A stretch of 64,000 nt of DNA, taken from contig CM046003.1 of the NCBI GenBank assembly GCA_025175895.1, positions 30,835,245 to 30,899,244 on the forward strand, in the 5' to 3' direction. Shown one piece after another: positions 48,823 through 59,550 of the stretch. The notes under the pieces are model-generated. The model searched no databases. It was not told the DNA's origin and worked only from the letters and a program-made list of their open reading frames with translations. This stretch comes from Wurfbainia villosa. Lineage: Eukaryota; Streptophyta; Magnoliopsida; Zingiberales; Zingiberaceae. The translations under genes and the position numbers were made by a program. Within the stretch, counting starts at the first letter, position 1; every line of letters starts with the position of its first letter.

Positions 48823-50150
48823 CTACTTATGATCTCTCTGATCAAATGATAGCGACGAAGCACATGTTTGGATCATTAATGAGACCACATCAAGTTCAGA
48901 GACGAACTTCTTGATCCAAACCGCTTCCTTTACTGCTTCCAAAACTGCAATATATTCTGCCTCAGTGGCAGAATCTACTATGTCTTGCTTGGAACTTTTC
49001 CAACTTATTGTACCTCCATCCAAGGTAAATACATAACCAGACTGAGACCTGGAATCATCCTTATCTGTCTAGAAGCTGACATCCGTATACCCGCGTTTTA
49101 CTGTATCACCTTCTCCATATATTAGGAGCACATCCTTAGTTCTTCTCAAGTACTTAAGGATTGTCTTAACAACCACCCAATGATCCATTCCTAGATCAGA
49201 TTGTTATCTGCTCGTGACACTCAGAGCATACGATACATCGGGCCTTATATATAACATATCATACATGATCGATCCTATTACGAATGCATAGGGAATCTTA
49301 CTCATGCAAATTCTCTCGTCTTCTATGCGCGGACACATAGACTTCGAAAGGTGTATCTCATGCCTAATGGGAAGGAAACCTTTCTTGGATTTCGACATGC
49401 TAAACCTCTTTAGCACTCGATCTATATATGTAGACTGTGAAAGACCAAGCAACCGATTCAATCTATCCCTATAGATCTTAATCCTGAGGATATAGGTTGC
49501 TTCTCCCAGGTCTTTCATGGAGAATGCCTTGGACAACCAAATTTTAATTGACTATAAGACAGAAATATCATTTCCTATAAGTAATATGTCATCGACATAC
49601 AATACTAGGAACACGACTGCAATCCCACTAACCTTCTTGAACACACAAGGTTCGTCTGGATTTTGTGAGAAATCAAACCTTTTGATTGTCTCATCAAAAT
49701 GGATATTCCAACTCCTGAATGCTTGCTTCCGTCCATATATGGACCATCGCAGTTTGCATACCTTGGTTTTATCAATCGATGTGAAATCCTCAGGTTGTAT
49801 CATATACACATCCTCGAGTAGGTTTCCATTAAGGAAAACTATTTTCACATCCATCCACCATATCTCATAATCATAATGAGTCGCTATGGCCAGGAGCATC
49901 CGAATGGATTTAAGCATAGAAATAGGTGAATAGGTCTCGTCATAATAAACACCTTGCTTTTGACGAGACCCTTTCGCCACCAATCTAGGCTTATAGGTAA
50001 TCACGTTACCATCCATGTCAGTTTTCTTCTTGAAAACTCACTTGCACCCTATAGGTTTTATGCCTTTAGGTGGGTCAACCAAGTTCCAAACTTGATTTTC
50101 ATAGATGGAATCCATTTCCGACTTCATTGCGTTAAGTCATTTATCCCTTT
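48823..50150 (-). pseudogene. Copia reverse transcriptase and RNase H (element E)
   Basis: The RT frame 50016-49552 has RLVAKGSRQKQGVYYDETYS, the block WWMDVKIVFLNGNL and the catalytic LVLYVDDILLIGND. The next frame (49536-49204) has AFSMKDLGEATYILRIKIYR and DVSYALSVTSR. RNase H (49023-48823) has DSATEAEYIAVLEAVKEAVW. Frames are separated by stops and shifts, so it is inactive. Confidence 0.92.
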
Positions 50151-50360
50151 CTGAACTTTTCAGTACTTCTTCATAACTAGTAGGTTCCTCATCATCAATG
50201 AGTAACACGTCATTCGATTCACTTACGAGAAATCCATATCTCTCAGGAATATTGTGTGTTCTATCAGATCTAAGAAGATGTGGTGTTACAATAGGTTCAG
50301 TCGATGACTCATCACTATGAGTTATCAGTTGTGGTGCTTCACCAAGTATCTCATCAATGT

Positions 50361-51062
50361 CTATTTGAGTCTCTTGAGCCTCCTCAAGCTCAATGAACTC
50401 CCACTATCTTCTTGCAAGAGAAACTCTTTCTTTAGAAATACAACATGCCTTGAAACAAACATCTTTTGTTCCACAGGATGATAGAATTGGTAACCCTTTG
50501 TTTCCTTAGAGTATCTAATAAATAGACATTTATCAGACTTAGTATCCAATTTGTCTGATACAGTCCGCTTCACATAAGCAGGACAACCCCATATCTTCAA
50601 GTAAGATAAATGAGGTTTCTTACTATTCCATATTTCATATGGAGTAGTTGAGACTCCTTGTCGCATTCTATTTAGCAAGTAAACAGTTGTCTGAAGTGCA
50701 TAGCCCCAAAAGGACTTGGGAAGATTCGATAGATTCATCATCGACCTGACCATATCCAACAAGGTCCGGTTACGCCTCTCAGATACACCATTATACTGTG
50801 GTATATACGGCGGAGTCCATTGAGACAATATACCATTGTCCCTTAGGTAATCAAGAAACTCTTGACTCAAGTATTCACCACCTCGATCCGATCGAAGTAT
50901 TTTAATACTCTTGCCAAGTTGTTTCTCTACTTCATTTCTGAATTCTTTGAACCTTTCAAAGGCTTCAGACTTGTGTTTCATCAAGAATACATACCCAAAC
51001 CGTGAGTGATCATCGGTGAAGGTAAAGAAGTAGCTATAGCCTCCTAGAGCATGAGTTGTCAT
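50361..51062 (-). pseudogene. Copia integrase core (element E)
   Basis: A 233-codon frame reads YFFTFTDDHSRFGYVFLMK (first catalytic D), ILRSDRGGEYLSQEF (second D) and PQYNGVSERRNRTLLDMVRS (catalytic E). The C-terminal SYLKIWGCPAYVKR block follows. The DDE residues are intact, but the frame is cut off on both sides. Confidence 0.93.
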
Positions 51063-51085
51063 AGGTCCGCATACATCCGTATGTA

Positions 51086-51730
51086 TTAAACCAAGTAACT
51101 CTCCCTCGGTTCACCTTTTCCAGTAAAAGGTAACTTGGTCATCTTGCCTTTTAAGCATGATTCGCATGTATCGAATGAATCAGATTCAAACGATTCCAGA
51201 ATTCCATATCGGTGTAATTCAGACATGCATTTCTTGCTTGCTTGGCCGAGAAGATAATGCCACATGTAGGAGTCTAATTGATTATCCTTTCGAGCACGCT
51301 TGTTGCTCGCTTCGATATTGAAAATGTCACTAGATACGTCCAACATATAAATATCATTGCTTAAAGTTTCAGTCCCATAAAGTACGCCATTCAAGGTTAT
51401 ATAACAACAATTGTTACTAAACGTTAAATGGTAACCATTTCTATTTAAACAAGAAATAGAAATGATGTTCTTTATCAACGAAGGAACATAAAAGCAATTG
51501 TCCAGTTCTAAGACAAGTCCTGTAGGGAGTCTCAACAAATGCATTCCGATGGCGAGTGCAGCAACCTTTGCTCAATTCCCAACACGTAAATTTGACTCTC
51601 CCTTGACGAGTCTTCTTCTATTCTTTAGCCCATGTATGTCATTACATATATGTGAGCCACACCCATTATCCAATACCTAAGTGTTTGAGGAAATAGAATG
51701 ACAATCAATAAAGAAGATATCTGAAGAAGA
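51086..51730 (-). pseudogene. Copia protease and GAG-pre-integrase region (element E)
   Basis: Frame 51544-51086 gives LVLELDNCFYVPSLIKNIIS, MWHYLLGQASKKCMSELHRY and CESCLKGKMTKLPF, the zinc-binding pre-integrase. Upstream, the protease site reads VLDNGCGSHIC where D-T/S-G is expected, preceded by a stop in place of Trp. The protease is thus dead in this copy. Confidence 0.85.
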
Positions 51731-52327
51731 TGGGGCATCTGATGTCTTATTCTTCTTCACGGACTCAAAATAAATCTTGCAGTTTCTTCGCCAATGGCCC
51801 TCCTTGCCACAATGATGGAAAGTGCCCTTTTAAGCTGGTTATGCCTTTTTAGCCTTTTTCTTCTTCCCCTTCTATTGTTCCTTTGACTTCCTCTTAGAAC
51901 CTTTCTTCGAGGAATCAACTAACAGCACTGTCCCCTGCTCATGCTTCACAAAAAGTTTCACAGTCTTCAGCATGTTAAGCCATACCACAGATGAACCTTC
52001 TTGCATCTCAGAGGTGAAGAGAAGCTTGGAGACTTCGAACCTTTCGGATCTCACTTGCTCATCAAACAACTCATAAAGATGAAAGACTATGGTATGAGCA
52101 TCCATATGCTTATGCTGCTTCCGCAATTCGGGTACCATCGCGGCTAGCATGATGCAACTCGCCAGTTTAGAATCACTCACATGTTTCTGATAGGCCAACA
52201 ATTGGTTCAAAGTTGCATCATCACTAGGACGGGCGGGAAGAGGCTCTTCGAGGACATACGCAAGCTTTTCCGCCTTGAGAACAATTCTCAAGTTTCTAAG
52301 CCAGTCCAAGAAATTTGGCCTAGTCAA
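51731..52327 (-). pseudogene. Copia gag (element E)
   Basis: A 151-codon frame starts NFLDWLRNLRIVLKAEKLAY and holds the usual Copia gag block (SCIMLAAMVPELRKQ, HLYELFDEQVRSERFEVSKL). After a stop a knuckle HHCGKEGHWRRNC is readable near 51790-51830, with its first Cys lost. Confidence 0.88.
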
Positions 52328-53656
52328 TTTATTTCAATCCAAAAATGAAATGCAAATTCAAAGACATCATGATCAATCAATTATCCTAGAAATACAAATC
52401 AAGCATATATGTGAAAAATGGAAAAATGCATCAACATACATTTACAAATCTCATTCATTTTTCGAATTTAAAAACCCCAAAATCACTTTGGGAGATCGTA
52501 GGTCCATCTTCGAATGGGCTGATATCTAACATAGATATGAACAACCTTGAAGAGAGTCCAACAAGTCATTCAAAGCTACGATGGTAGGTATCAAGTATAC
52601 CAATTGCATATCACATATATGCAACTATCACAATGTGCTATCAACTAATCGAATGTTCACACATACATCGGGTTGTTAACTCATTAACAAGTATGCATCA
52701 TATGCATAACACCCAACTTCACCTCCCTTCACATCGACCTTGGAGAGAGTCCAATAAGCCGATGCTCCAGGTTAAGGCCAACCCATTAATCAAGAAATAG
52801 CTTTAATATGGTTAGAGTGCATTCAACCAATTAACCCGGCTTGGAGAGAGTCCAACAACCAAAGCTAACGATTGACCTCTGACTCTTACCATATTAGTAT
52901 TAAATTATTCCATGGTTTGAACATGTTCAGGTTTGAGCCGGGCTTGGAGAGAGTCCAACAACCCAAACAAGAAACAGAACTCTGGTTCTAACCATATTAA
53001 TGGAAGGTGTATGCTTTAATATTGTGCAAGGGTTTTAATGTCTCATCCTCTTTGCATACAAATAACTATTATCTACATGGCATGACATACATCTATATGT
53101 CACGACACGCATAACATAATGATATACATCTAATGCAATTACATGACATACAATTATGACATGTACAAAAATTCTCTTATATGTCATAACTATTTATGGA
53201 AATAAAATATGTTTGAGATTTGATTCCCCAAATCAAATCATGATTAAATTAGGAAATAAATTTCCAAATCTAATCACATATTTTATTTATGGAAAGTGTT
53301 AATTATGGAAAGTCAAATTTAATTTAGGAAATAAATTTTCTAAATTATCAAAACTATTTATGGAAATAAAATATATTTTAAATTTGATTCTCCAAATCAA
53401 ATCATGATTAAATTAGGAAATAAATTTCCAAATCTAATCACATATTTTATTTATGAAAAGTGTTAATTTCCATAAATACTTCTAAACTTTCTAAAAGTAG
53501 AAGATTTCCATAAATACTTCTAAACTTTTCAAAATTAGAAAATTTCTATAAATACTTCTAAACTTTCTAAAAGTAGAAAATTTCCATAAATACAATTATA
53601 ACTATCGCAAAATAATTTTACGATTATGTCGAAATACAACATGGCACTGATACCAC
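52328..53656 (-). other. Leader of Copia element E with direct repeats
   Basis: Noncoding, AT-rich DNA between gag and the 5' LTR. A motif TTGGAGAGAGTCCAACAA occurs four times (about 52537, 52740, 52844 and 52947), itself an imperfect inverted repeat (TTGGA...TCCAA). A 164-bp direct repeat starts at 53189 and 53353, and a 38-bp unit (TTCCATAAATACTTCTAAAC) repeats about 3.5 times at 53468-53594. Confidence 0.75.
53642..53655 (-). other. Primer binding site of Copia element E
   Basis: On the minus strand TGGTATCAGTGCCA, one base from the 5' LTR, is an initiator-Met-type PBS with the last bases changed. Confidence 0.8.
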
Positions 53657-55861
53657 TGTTGGGTTTCCCCGGCACCATGGCGAGTGTGTTCGAATATGTT
53701 TTGTAAACATGTGCACAGCGGAAAAATTAAAAGCAATAAATCTAATTTATTACAATACACACACCACATGCATGCAAGATACAATATGTGTAGACATAAT
53801 CGCAGTTTCAAATTTTGCAATAAAAGGAAATTACGCTAGTTATACCTGACGTATCACGTGCAACGAGAATGACATCAACCAGAGCAACTCACACTAGAGT
53901 TGTCTCTATCCGTATCCACGCCGAGTACCGTCGGGATAGCTTTGCCAAGCTACGAGCCTCATCTTCGTAGGAGTCACTAGCCTCGTGTCGAAGATGATGT
54001 GATCGAGAGAAGATAACAATCTGAATCAAAATTCGGATGCAAAAATGAGTCCCCAAAACTCATTTCTCCGAAGAGGTATTCGTTAACCGATTGACGAATC
54101 TTTGGTCCTCCACCTATGAGGATTACCGGAGATCCAGTCCCCCGCAAGGAAGTCACTGTCGGAGCTCTAAACGCTGTCCAAACGACGCTCCGACAAGAAG
54201 GAAATAAGCTGTCCAAAAATTGGACAGCTTGGTGGAGAACTTGGCGTTGACCAAAGGAAGAGGGTCGGCTGGTCCTTGGTCACCGGAGCCAAGGAGAGTG
54301 GCCGACAGCAGCTAGACGCCAGCAGCACAAGGTTGGACGACGGCACAAGCTTGGGCATGGCTTCCTTAGGCAGCGACAAGGAGAAGAGAGGGAGAGGAGA
54401 GGAAGAGAAGTTTCCAAAAATAAAACTTAGGGCTCTCCAAACCTCTAGCCACGCTTTTATAGAGCGCGTGTTTCTTAACCATCAAGAAATCTTCTCCTTA
54501 GAGTTATTGGTTCATAACCAAAACCCATTAACCCGCTCCAATAATTTAAGTTAAATAAACCGAACCGAGTTGGTCTATTTTAAGTTAAAATGAACCGAAC
54601 CAACTTTGGTTCATTCGTTTAAAACAAACAAAACCACTTTGGTTTATTTTTCACCATTGGATTAGAACCAAACCAATTTGGTTCATCCATCATGTCTTCA
54701 TAAGACTCGACCCATCCATGCTTCCGTTGCGACTGAAACGATTTCATGCTCGCTCCTTATTTGGTCCAACCAAACCTAGTTTCTCTCGATCTGAGAATCT
54801 CATTCTCAAGCTCATTTTAAATCCTTCGGATTACGTTCGTTGTGCATGTGACCAAATAGGTTTTCGGTTTATGTTGGTCGTCTATAATTAACCATTAATT
54901 ATAGAATGATCATGAGTGGCACCTAGTAGTACATCATAATCCCCAATTAATCAGAAAATCAATGGTTGATCTCAGAACCATTTCTGAAACCTTTCAGCAG
55001 CTACAATGAATCGTGTCCCGTTCCCTTCACTCATCTTATACCCACTTGGTTCAGGACATGGTCTATAGTGTCAGTCCCCACTAGGCTGACTACGTCACAC
55101 CTAGCCCAAGTATCATTTCCTCATCCTACGGATTCTAGTTACTGCACATGTATCCTAGAGTACCTTACTCTAAACATGTAATGCTTTAGCCAAAGACTTT
55201 AGTAACAATCCGACGAGAGGCCAAGGGTATACATCTCTTTGCATGGAGTGGTGAATCATTTATAGGCTATTCAAACACCTTCGACCATTTCGACTTATAC
55301 CCAATCATCCCGGGTCCACATCTCCTCGGAGATGCTTGCTTAAGATGTCAAAGCATAAGTCTTCATGACCAAGATGACTTGAATACCACAAGTCGAAGGA
55401 ACAACACACTTAAGCTGCTGTAAGAACTTCATTGACATATCAATATATGCAGAGAACCTCTTACAGCTGGTCACTCCAATAAACTAGTTACCATAACTAG
55501 CATCCACAATTAGCTCCGGACATCACAATGTCTCCAGCCAGTGAAAATCAGCTGCTTGGATACATCAAAGAGTATACCTCGTGCTAGTCTCGACAAAATT
55601 GATGGTGTCCAAATCCATCAATTCATCGACTAGGGATAATTCTAATACATTACAATTACACATGTAGAGATACTTACTAGTTGTGATCCAATCACAAATT
55701 CTCTCATGTTGTGAATCGTATTGTAGATATTCAGTAAATGAGTTTAAGATCTAATCAAATACATGCAAACATGTATACTCAAATAGTGAAACTTCATTTA
55801 TCATATAAATAGTTCAACTATAAGGCGATTGCCTTAGGACACCTCTCGTATATAACTAACA
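53657..55861 (-). mobile_element. 5' LTR of Copia element E
   Basis: 2205 bp, uninterrupted, TGTTGGGTTTCCCC to ATAACTAACA on the plus strand. It matches 37797-38218 plus 46904-48689 and proves the empty site of copy C at about 54076. Confidence 0.94.
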
Positions 55862-56034
55862 GACACCCTTGGGGAGAATCTTTTTGATGTATGTCAAAAG
55901 GGGAGAGAATTGATGGGAAAATCAATTAGAGAATTTGAGATAACCAATTTGGAAGAATTGGTAAGGAGATTTGAGTTATGTGGCCTAACTCAAAGGTGTT
56001 TGTGGTTTTTGTCAAACATCAAAAAGGGAGAGAT
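55862..56034 (+). other. Resumed 3' region of copy B with its polypurine tract
   Basis: GACACCCTTGGGGAGAATC continues the sequence broken at 37796 (compare the uninterrupted copy D near 61190-61440). It ends AAAAAGGGAGAGAT just before the 3' LTR. Confidence 0.85.
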
Positions 56035-56360
56035 TATTGGTGCAATCGACCAAGGTCATGATTGACCAGACTCGAGTTTGACTCAAGCGGTATTTTGATG
56101 TTCGACAAAATATTTGACAATGTGATTGTCTTGGGAAAGTCCAAGTCATGGGTACTTGACATGGAAAGTCCAAGCATGGGTCTTGGCAAGGGAAAGTCTA
56201 AACTTGAGTCTTAGCAATTGGAAAGTCCAACATGGGTTGGCAAGGAAAGTCCAAGCATGAGTCTTGGCAAGGGAAAGTCCAAGCTTGATTCTTGGCAATT
56301 GGAAAGTCCAACATGGGTTGGCAAGGAAAGTCCAAGGGTTTATATTGGCGGCGTAAAGTC
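56035..56360 (+). mobile_element. 3' LTR of copy B, first part
   Basis: It starts TATTGGTGCAATCGACC and carries the CCAAG...CTTGG units. It is cut within GGCGGCGTAAAGTC by copy D; AAGTC (56356-56360) is the target duplication. Confidence 0.9.
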
Positions 56361-57842
56361 TGTTGGTGCAATCGGCCCAGGTCACAATTAACCGGACTCA
56401 AGTTTGACTCGAGTGATATTTTGATGTTTGAAATGAAGGTTTGACATTAATGTTTGACATTGATGTCTGATATTGTTTTGGGGAGATTGTTGTAGCAATC
56501 GACCCGGGTCATGATTGACCGGACTCGAGTTTGACTCGAGGGGGATTTTGATGGTTGACTAGAGTTGACAATGTCATGGAAAGTCCAAGTCTTGAGTACT
56601 TGACATGTAAAGTCAAAGTATGGGTCTTGGCAAGGAAAAGTCCAAGCATGGGTCTTGGCATGGAAAGTCCAACATGGGTTGACAAGGGAAAGTCCAAGCT
56701 TAAGTCTTGGCATTTGAGAAGTCTAAGGGGTTTGATATTAGCGGTGTAAAGTCCAAGCGAGAGTCTTGGCAGCATAAGTCTAATGGTTGGCGGCGTAAAG
56801 TCCAAGCGGGAGTCTTGGCAGCATAAGTCCAATGTACCTTAGCGGTGTAGACACCGTTAGCATGACATAGCCGATGGAAGCAATGGATGAACAAGTCATG
56901 AATTACTTGAAGGGATCCGAGAGGCGCGAGGCGCGAGGCTGACGGAGGTGGCTAGAAGGCTTAGGTCTAGGCTAAGGGTGGTCTAGCAAGTATGGGGGCA
57001 CTATACTTGGGTTAAAACCTCATGTTTGAGATATTCCAGTCGAATGGTGTCATATGACAGTCGACTGGTGTGAGTCAACTAGGGTTTGATTGAGGGAAGT
57101 GTCCCAACAGTCGACTGCCAGAGTGGGCAGTCGGTTGTTGGAGCCAGCAGTCGACTGGTGCTCGATAATTTAGGCATAGAATAGAGTCAAACTCGACTAA
57201 TGGGATAAGCAGTCGAGTGGAGGCTCGATCAGTCGACTGATGGTCATGATCAGTCGACTGATGTCCTATCCGTTGGATTTTTCCAACGTGGATCACACCG
57301 TTGTCTCATAACAACAGTGTCATTAGGCGACTGATGGTCTCGATCAGTCGACTGATAGGCGATTTCCAGCCCAGGCATCAGCTTTTCTTGGGTGAATTGG
57401 AGCGATTTTCTATTGCAAATCAGGGTCTTCAAAGCTAGTCTAAGGCAATCAAAGATCAAGCAACCAAAGTGCTCTTGTAAAGTATTTTTTCTTTACTTGC
57501 ATTGTTTTTCATACTTGTATTAGCTTGTATCTTTAGTATTACTTAGTGTAATCATTGTAAGGGTTTCTCCACCTTCGGATTGTTCCGAGAAGGAGTTATT
57601 TGTGATTAGTGGTTGCGTGTGCATCACGAGCTCTTTAGAGCTCGATCCGTGGAGTATGAACCATTCGGTTTCGAACCACATTATATGCTTGTGTTGTGAA
57701 TTGTGTTTGTCGTATTTCGTTATTGCTATTTGTTTTATTTTCGTTGCGCTAACGAGATTTTTAGACGAACGCGATTGAATTCTATCGACGCATCCTACGA
57801 TGCTATTCACCCCCCCCTCTAGTGGTCAATATTTTCTCTACA
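56361..57842 (+). mobile_element. 5' LTR of copy D
   Basis: TGTTGGTGCAATCGG to TTCTCTACA. A second LTR-start-like sequence preceded by a polypurine tract (GGGGAGAT/TGTTGTAGCAATCG) lies 127 bp inside (56488). The unit array is at 56575-56850 and palindromes at 57035-57355. Confidence 0.93.
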
Positions 57843-57844
57843 AT

Positions 57845-57856
57845 TGGTATCAGAGC
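57845..57856 (+). other. Primer binding site of copy D
   Basis: TGGTATCAGAGC, three bases after the LTR, matches initiator Met tRNA. Confidence 0.93.
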
Positions 57857-57903
57857 CCGGGGTTCTTCTACGGACTAATTGTCGGAGCAAAAGACGCTAG
57901 AGG

Positions 57904-59550
57904 GACATCAACACTCCGCCACCGTACAACCAAGAAGATTTTCTGGCGTGGAGAGCAAGAATGGAGACATTCTTGATGATGGACATAGAGGATTGGTTCA
58001 TCCTCATAGAAGGCTTTGAACCTCCTAGGGATAAGAAGGGAGAAGTTCTAAAGTTGAAGAAATGGACCCAAAAGCAACGACAAAAATTCAAGACCGAAAC
58101 CAAGGTAACAAAACTTTTAGAAGATTTGATACCTAATGATGTTTTGTCTAGGCTAGGTGAATATCTAGACGCCAAGGAGCTATGGAAAAAATTGGCAAAA
58201 TTCCATGAAGAGCCTCACTCAATTCAAGAAGAAAAGGAAGAGGAAGAAGAGAAATCATCCTCACAAGCAAGTGAGGATTCGGAAGTTGAGGAGGAGTTAA
58301 CTTCCGGGTCGGTTGAAGAGGAAGAGGAAGAATTGGAGGAGACCTCCACCTCTAGGATTGAGGGGGAGGAGATTAGAGCATCCTCAACACTGGAGCAACA
58401 AGAAGAACCATCTACATTCGGTCAAGAGGAAGAGCAAGCTCAAGAGACCCTCACCACCACCCTAGGTAACTCAAGCATTTCAGTTCAAAATAAAATTCAT
58501 ATAATTTGCTTTGAGTGTAGGAAAACCGACCACTATAAGAGCAAGTGCCCAAAGAGGGTCAAGAAAAGTCCACCGGGTCCAAAGGTTAAGGATGCCGGTG
58601 CCCAAAGTCAAAGGAGCAAGGAGCACATCATTTGCTTCAAGTGTCATCAAAAGGGGCACTATAGGAGTCAATGCTCTAGGGGGAGCAAGAAGACTCAAGA
58701 GGGACTATCACATGTAGGGGGAGCTTTTAAAGCAATCCCTAAGGTAAAATTTAATAATGCACCTTCTAAATTTAAAAGTCAAAAGCATGCTTTTAATTCA
58801 ATTGTTATTACTCATGAAAAACATGTTAGTAGAAATAGATTCTATTGCCTAGGAGCTAAGAATGTTAACTTAGGAAATAAGGAGAAATTTGGGACTAATG
58901 TCCCTAGAAAAATCTTACCTAGGGAGTCTATTAGCAAAATAGAAGACCACCTAGGTCTTAATCCCAAATAGACTAGGCATATGCCTAGAAAGAACAATGC
59001 CCAAAGACCAAATCAAAATTCAAAAATTGGGCAATTAGAGTTTGAAAATCAAGTTTTGAGGTCAAAGCTTGAGAAACTTGAAAAGACCCTTGCAAACATG
59101 ACAAATCAAATGCAAAAGTCAAATGGTCAAACCATATGGTCTAGAAGTCAAAGTCAACACCTAGGGCCTAAGAGACAAGAGTCAACTAAGGGCAAGAAAG
59201 GTTTGGGTCACAAACCTAAGCCTAAGGTGACTTATCATAGTGTTCCATTTGATTATGGAATACAAATTAGGTCTAGGAAGACCAAGGTCAATAGAGAAGT
59301 CATCCCTAAGGATGACCAAGGTAGGTGTCTAGTGGCTAGGGTTTCAAGGAAACCTAGGGAAGCCACTAAGAAAGTTACAAGGGGAGTCACCCCTAGAGTT
59401 AACCATGGCAAGACCCAAATGATCAAGGCTAATAAGCCTAGAAGGGTCATTAGGAAGGTATCTAGGGAGGTTATCCCTAAGGAATACCTAGTAAATCCTA
59501 GGAGCTCAAATAGGTTTTGAGTTCCTAAGAGCGTGATCGATTCACGCTAG
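57904..59550 (+). pseudogene. Copia-type gag of copy D, one frame with two nonsense codons
   Basis: From DINTPPPYNQEDFLAWRARM the frame stays open for about 549 codons, except TAG at 58969-58971 and TGA at 59518-59520. Both replace Trp codons seen in copy C (FNPKWTRH and NRFWVPK). The original ATG region is deleted; the first internal ATG is 57961. Knuckles are CFECRKTDHYKSKC and CFKCHQKGHYRSQC. A coiled-coil stretch (IGQLEFENQVLRSKLEKLEK) and the basic tail ending PKSVIDSR are present. Confidence 0.9.

Larger units (their letters stand above)
37797..55861 (-). mobile_element. Autonomous-type Copia retrotransposon (element E), degenerate
   Basis: LTRs are at 53657-55861 (5') and 37797-48689 (3', split by copy C), with a near-perfect TSD AACAC/GACAC (37792-37796 and 55862-55866). 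Minus-strand order is PBS, leader, gag, protease remnant, GAG-pre-integrase, integrase, RT, RNase H, polypurine tract, which is Copia order. LTRs are about 2.2 kb (2205 and 2208 bp without the insertion). Stops and frameshifts occur in every domain. Lineage is uncertain (Tork/TAR-like by motif texture). Confidence 0.92.
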
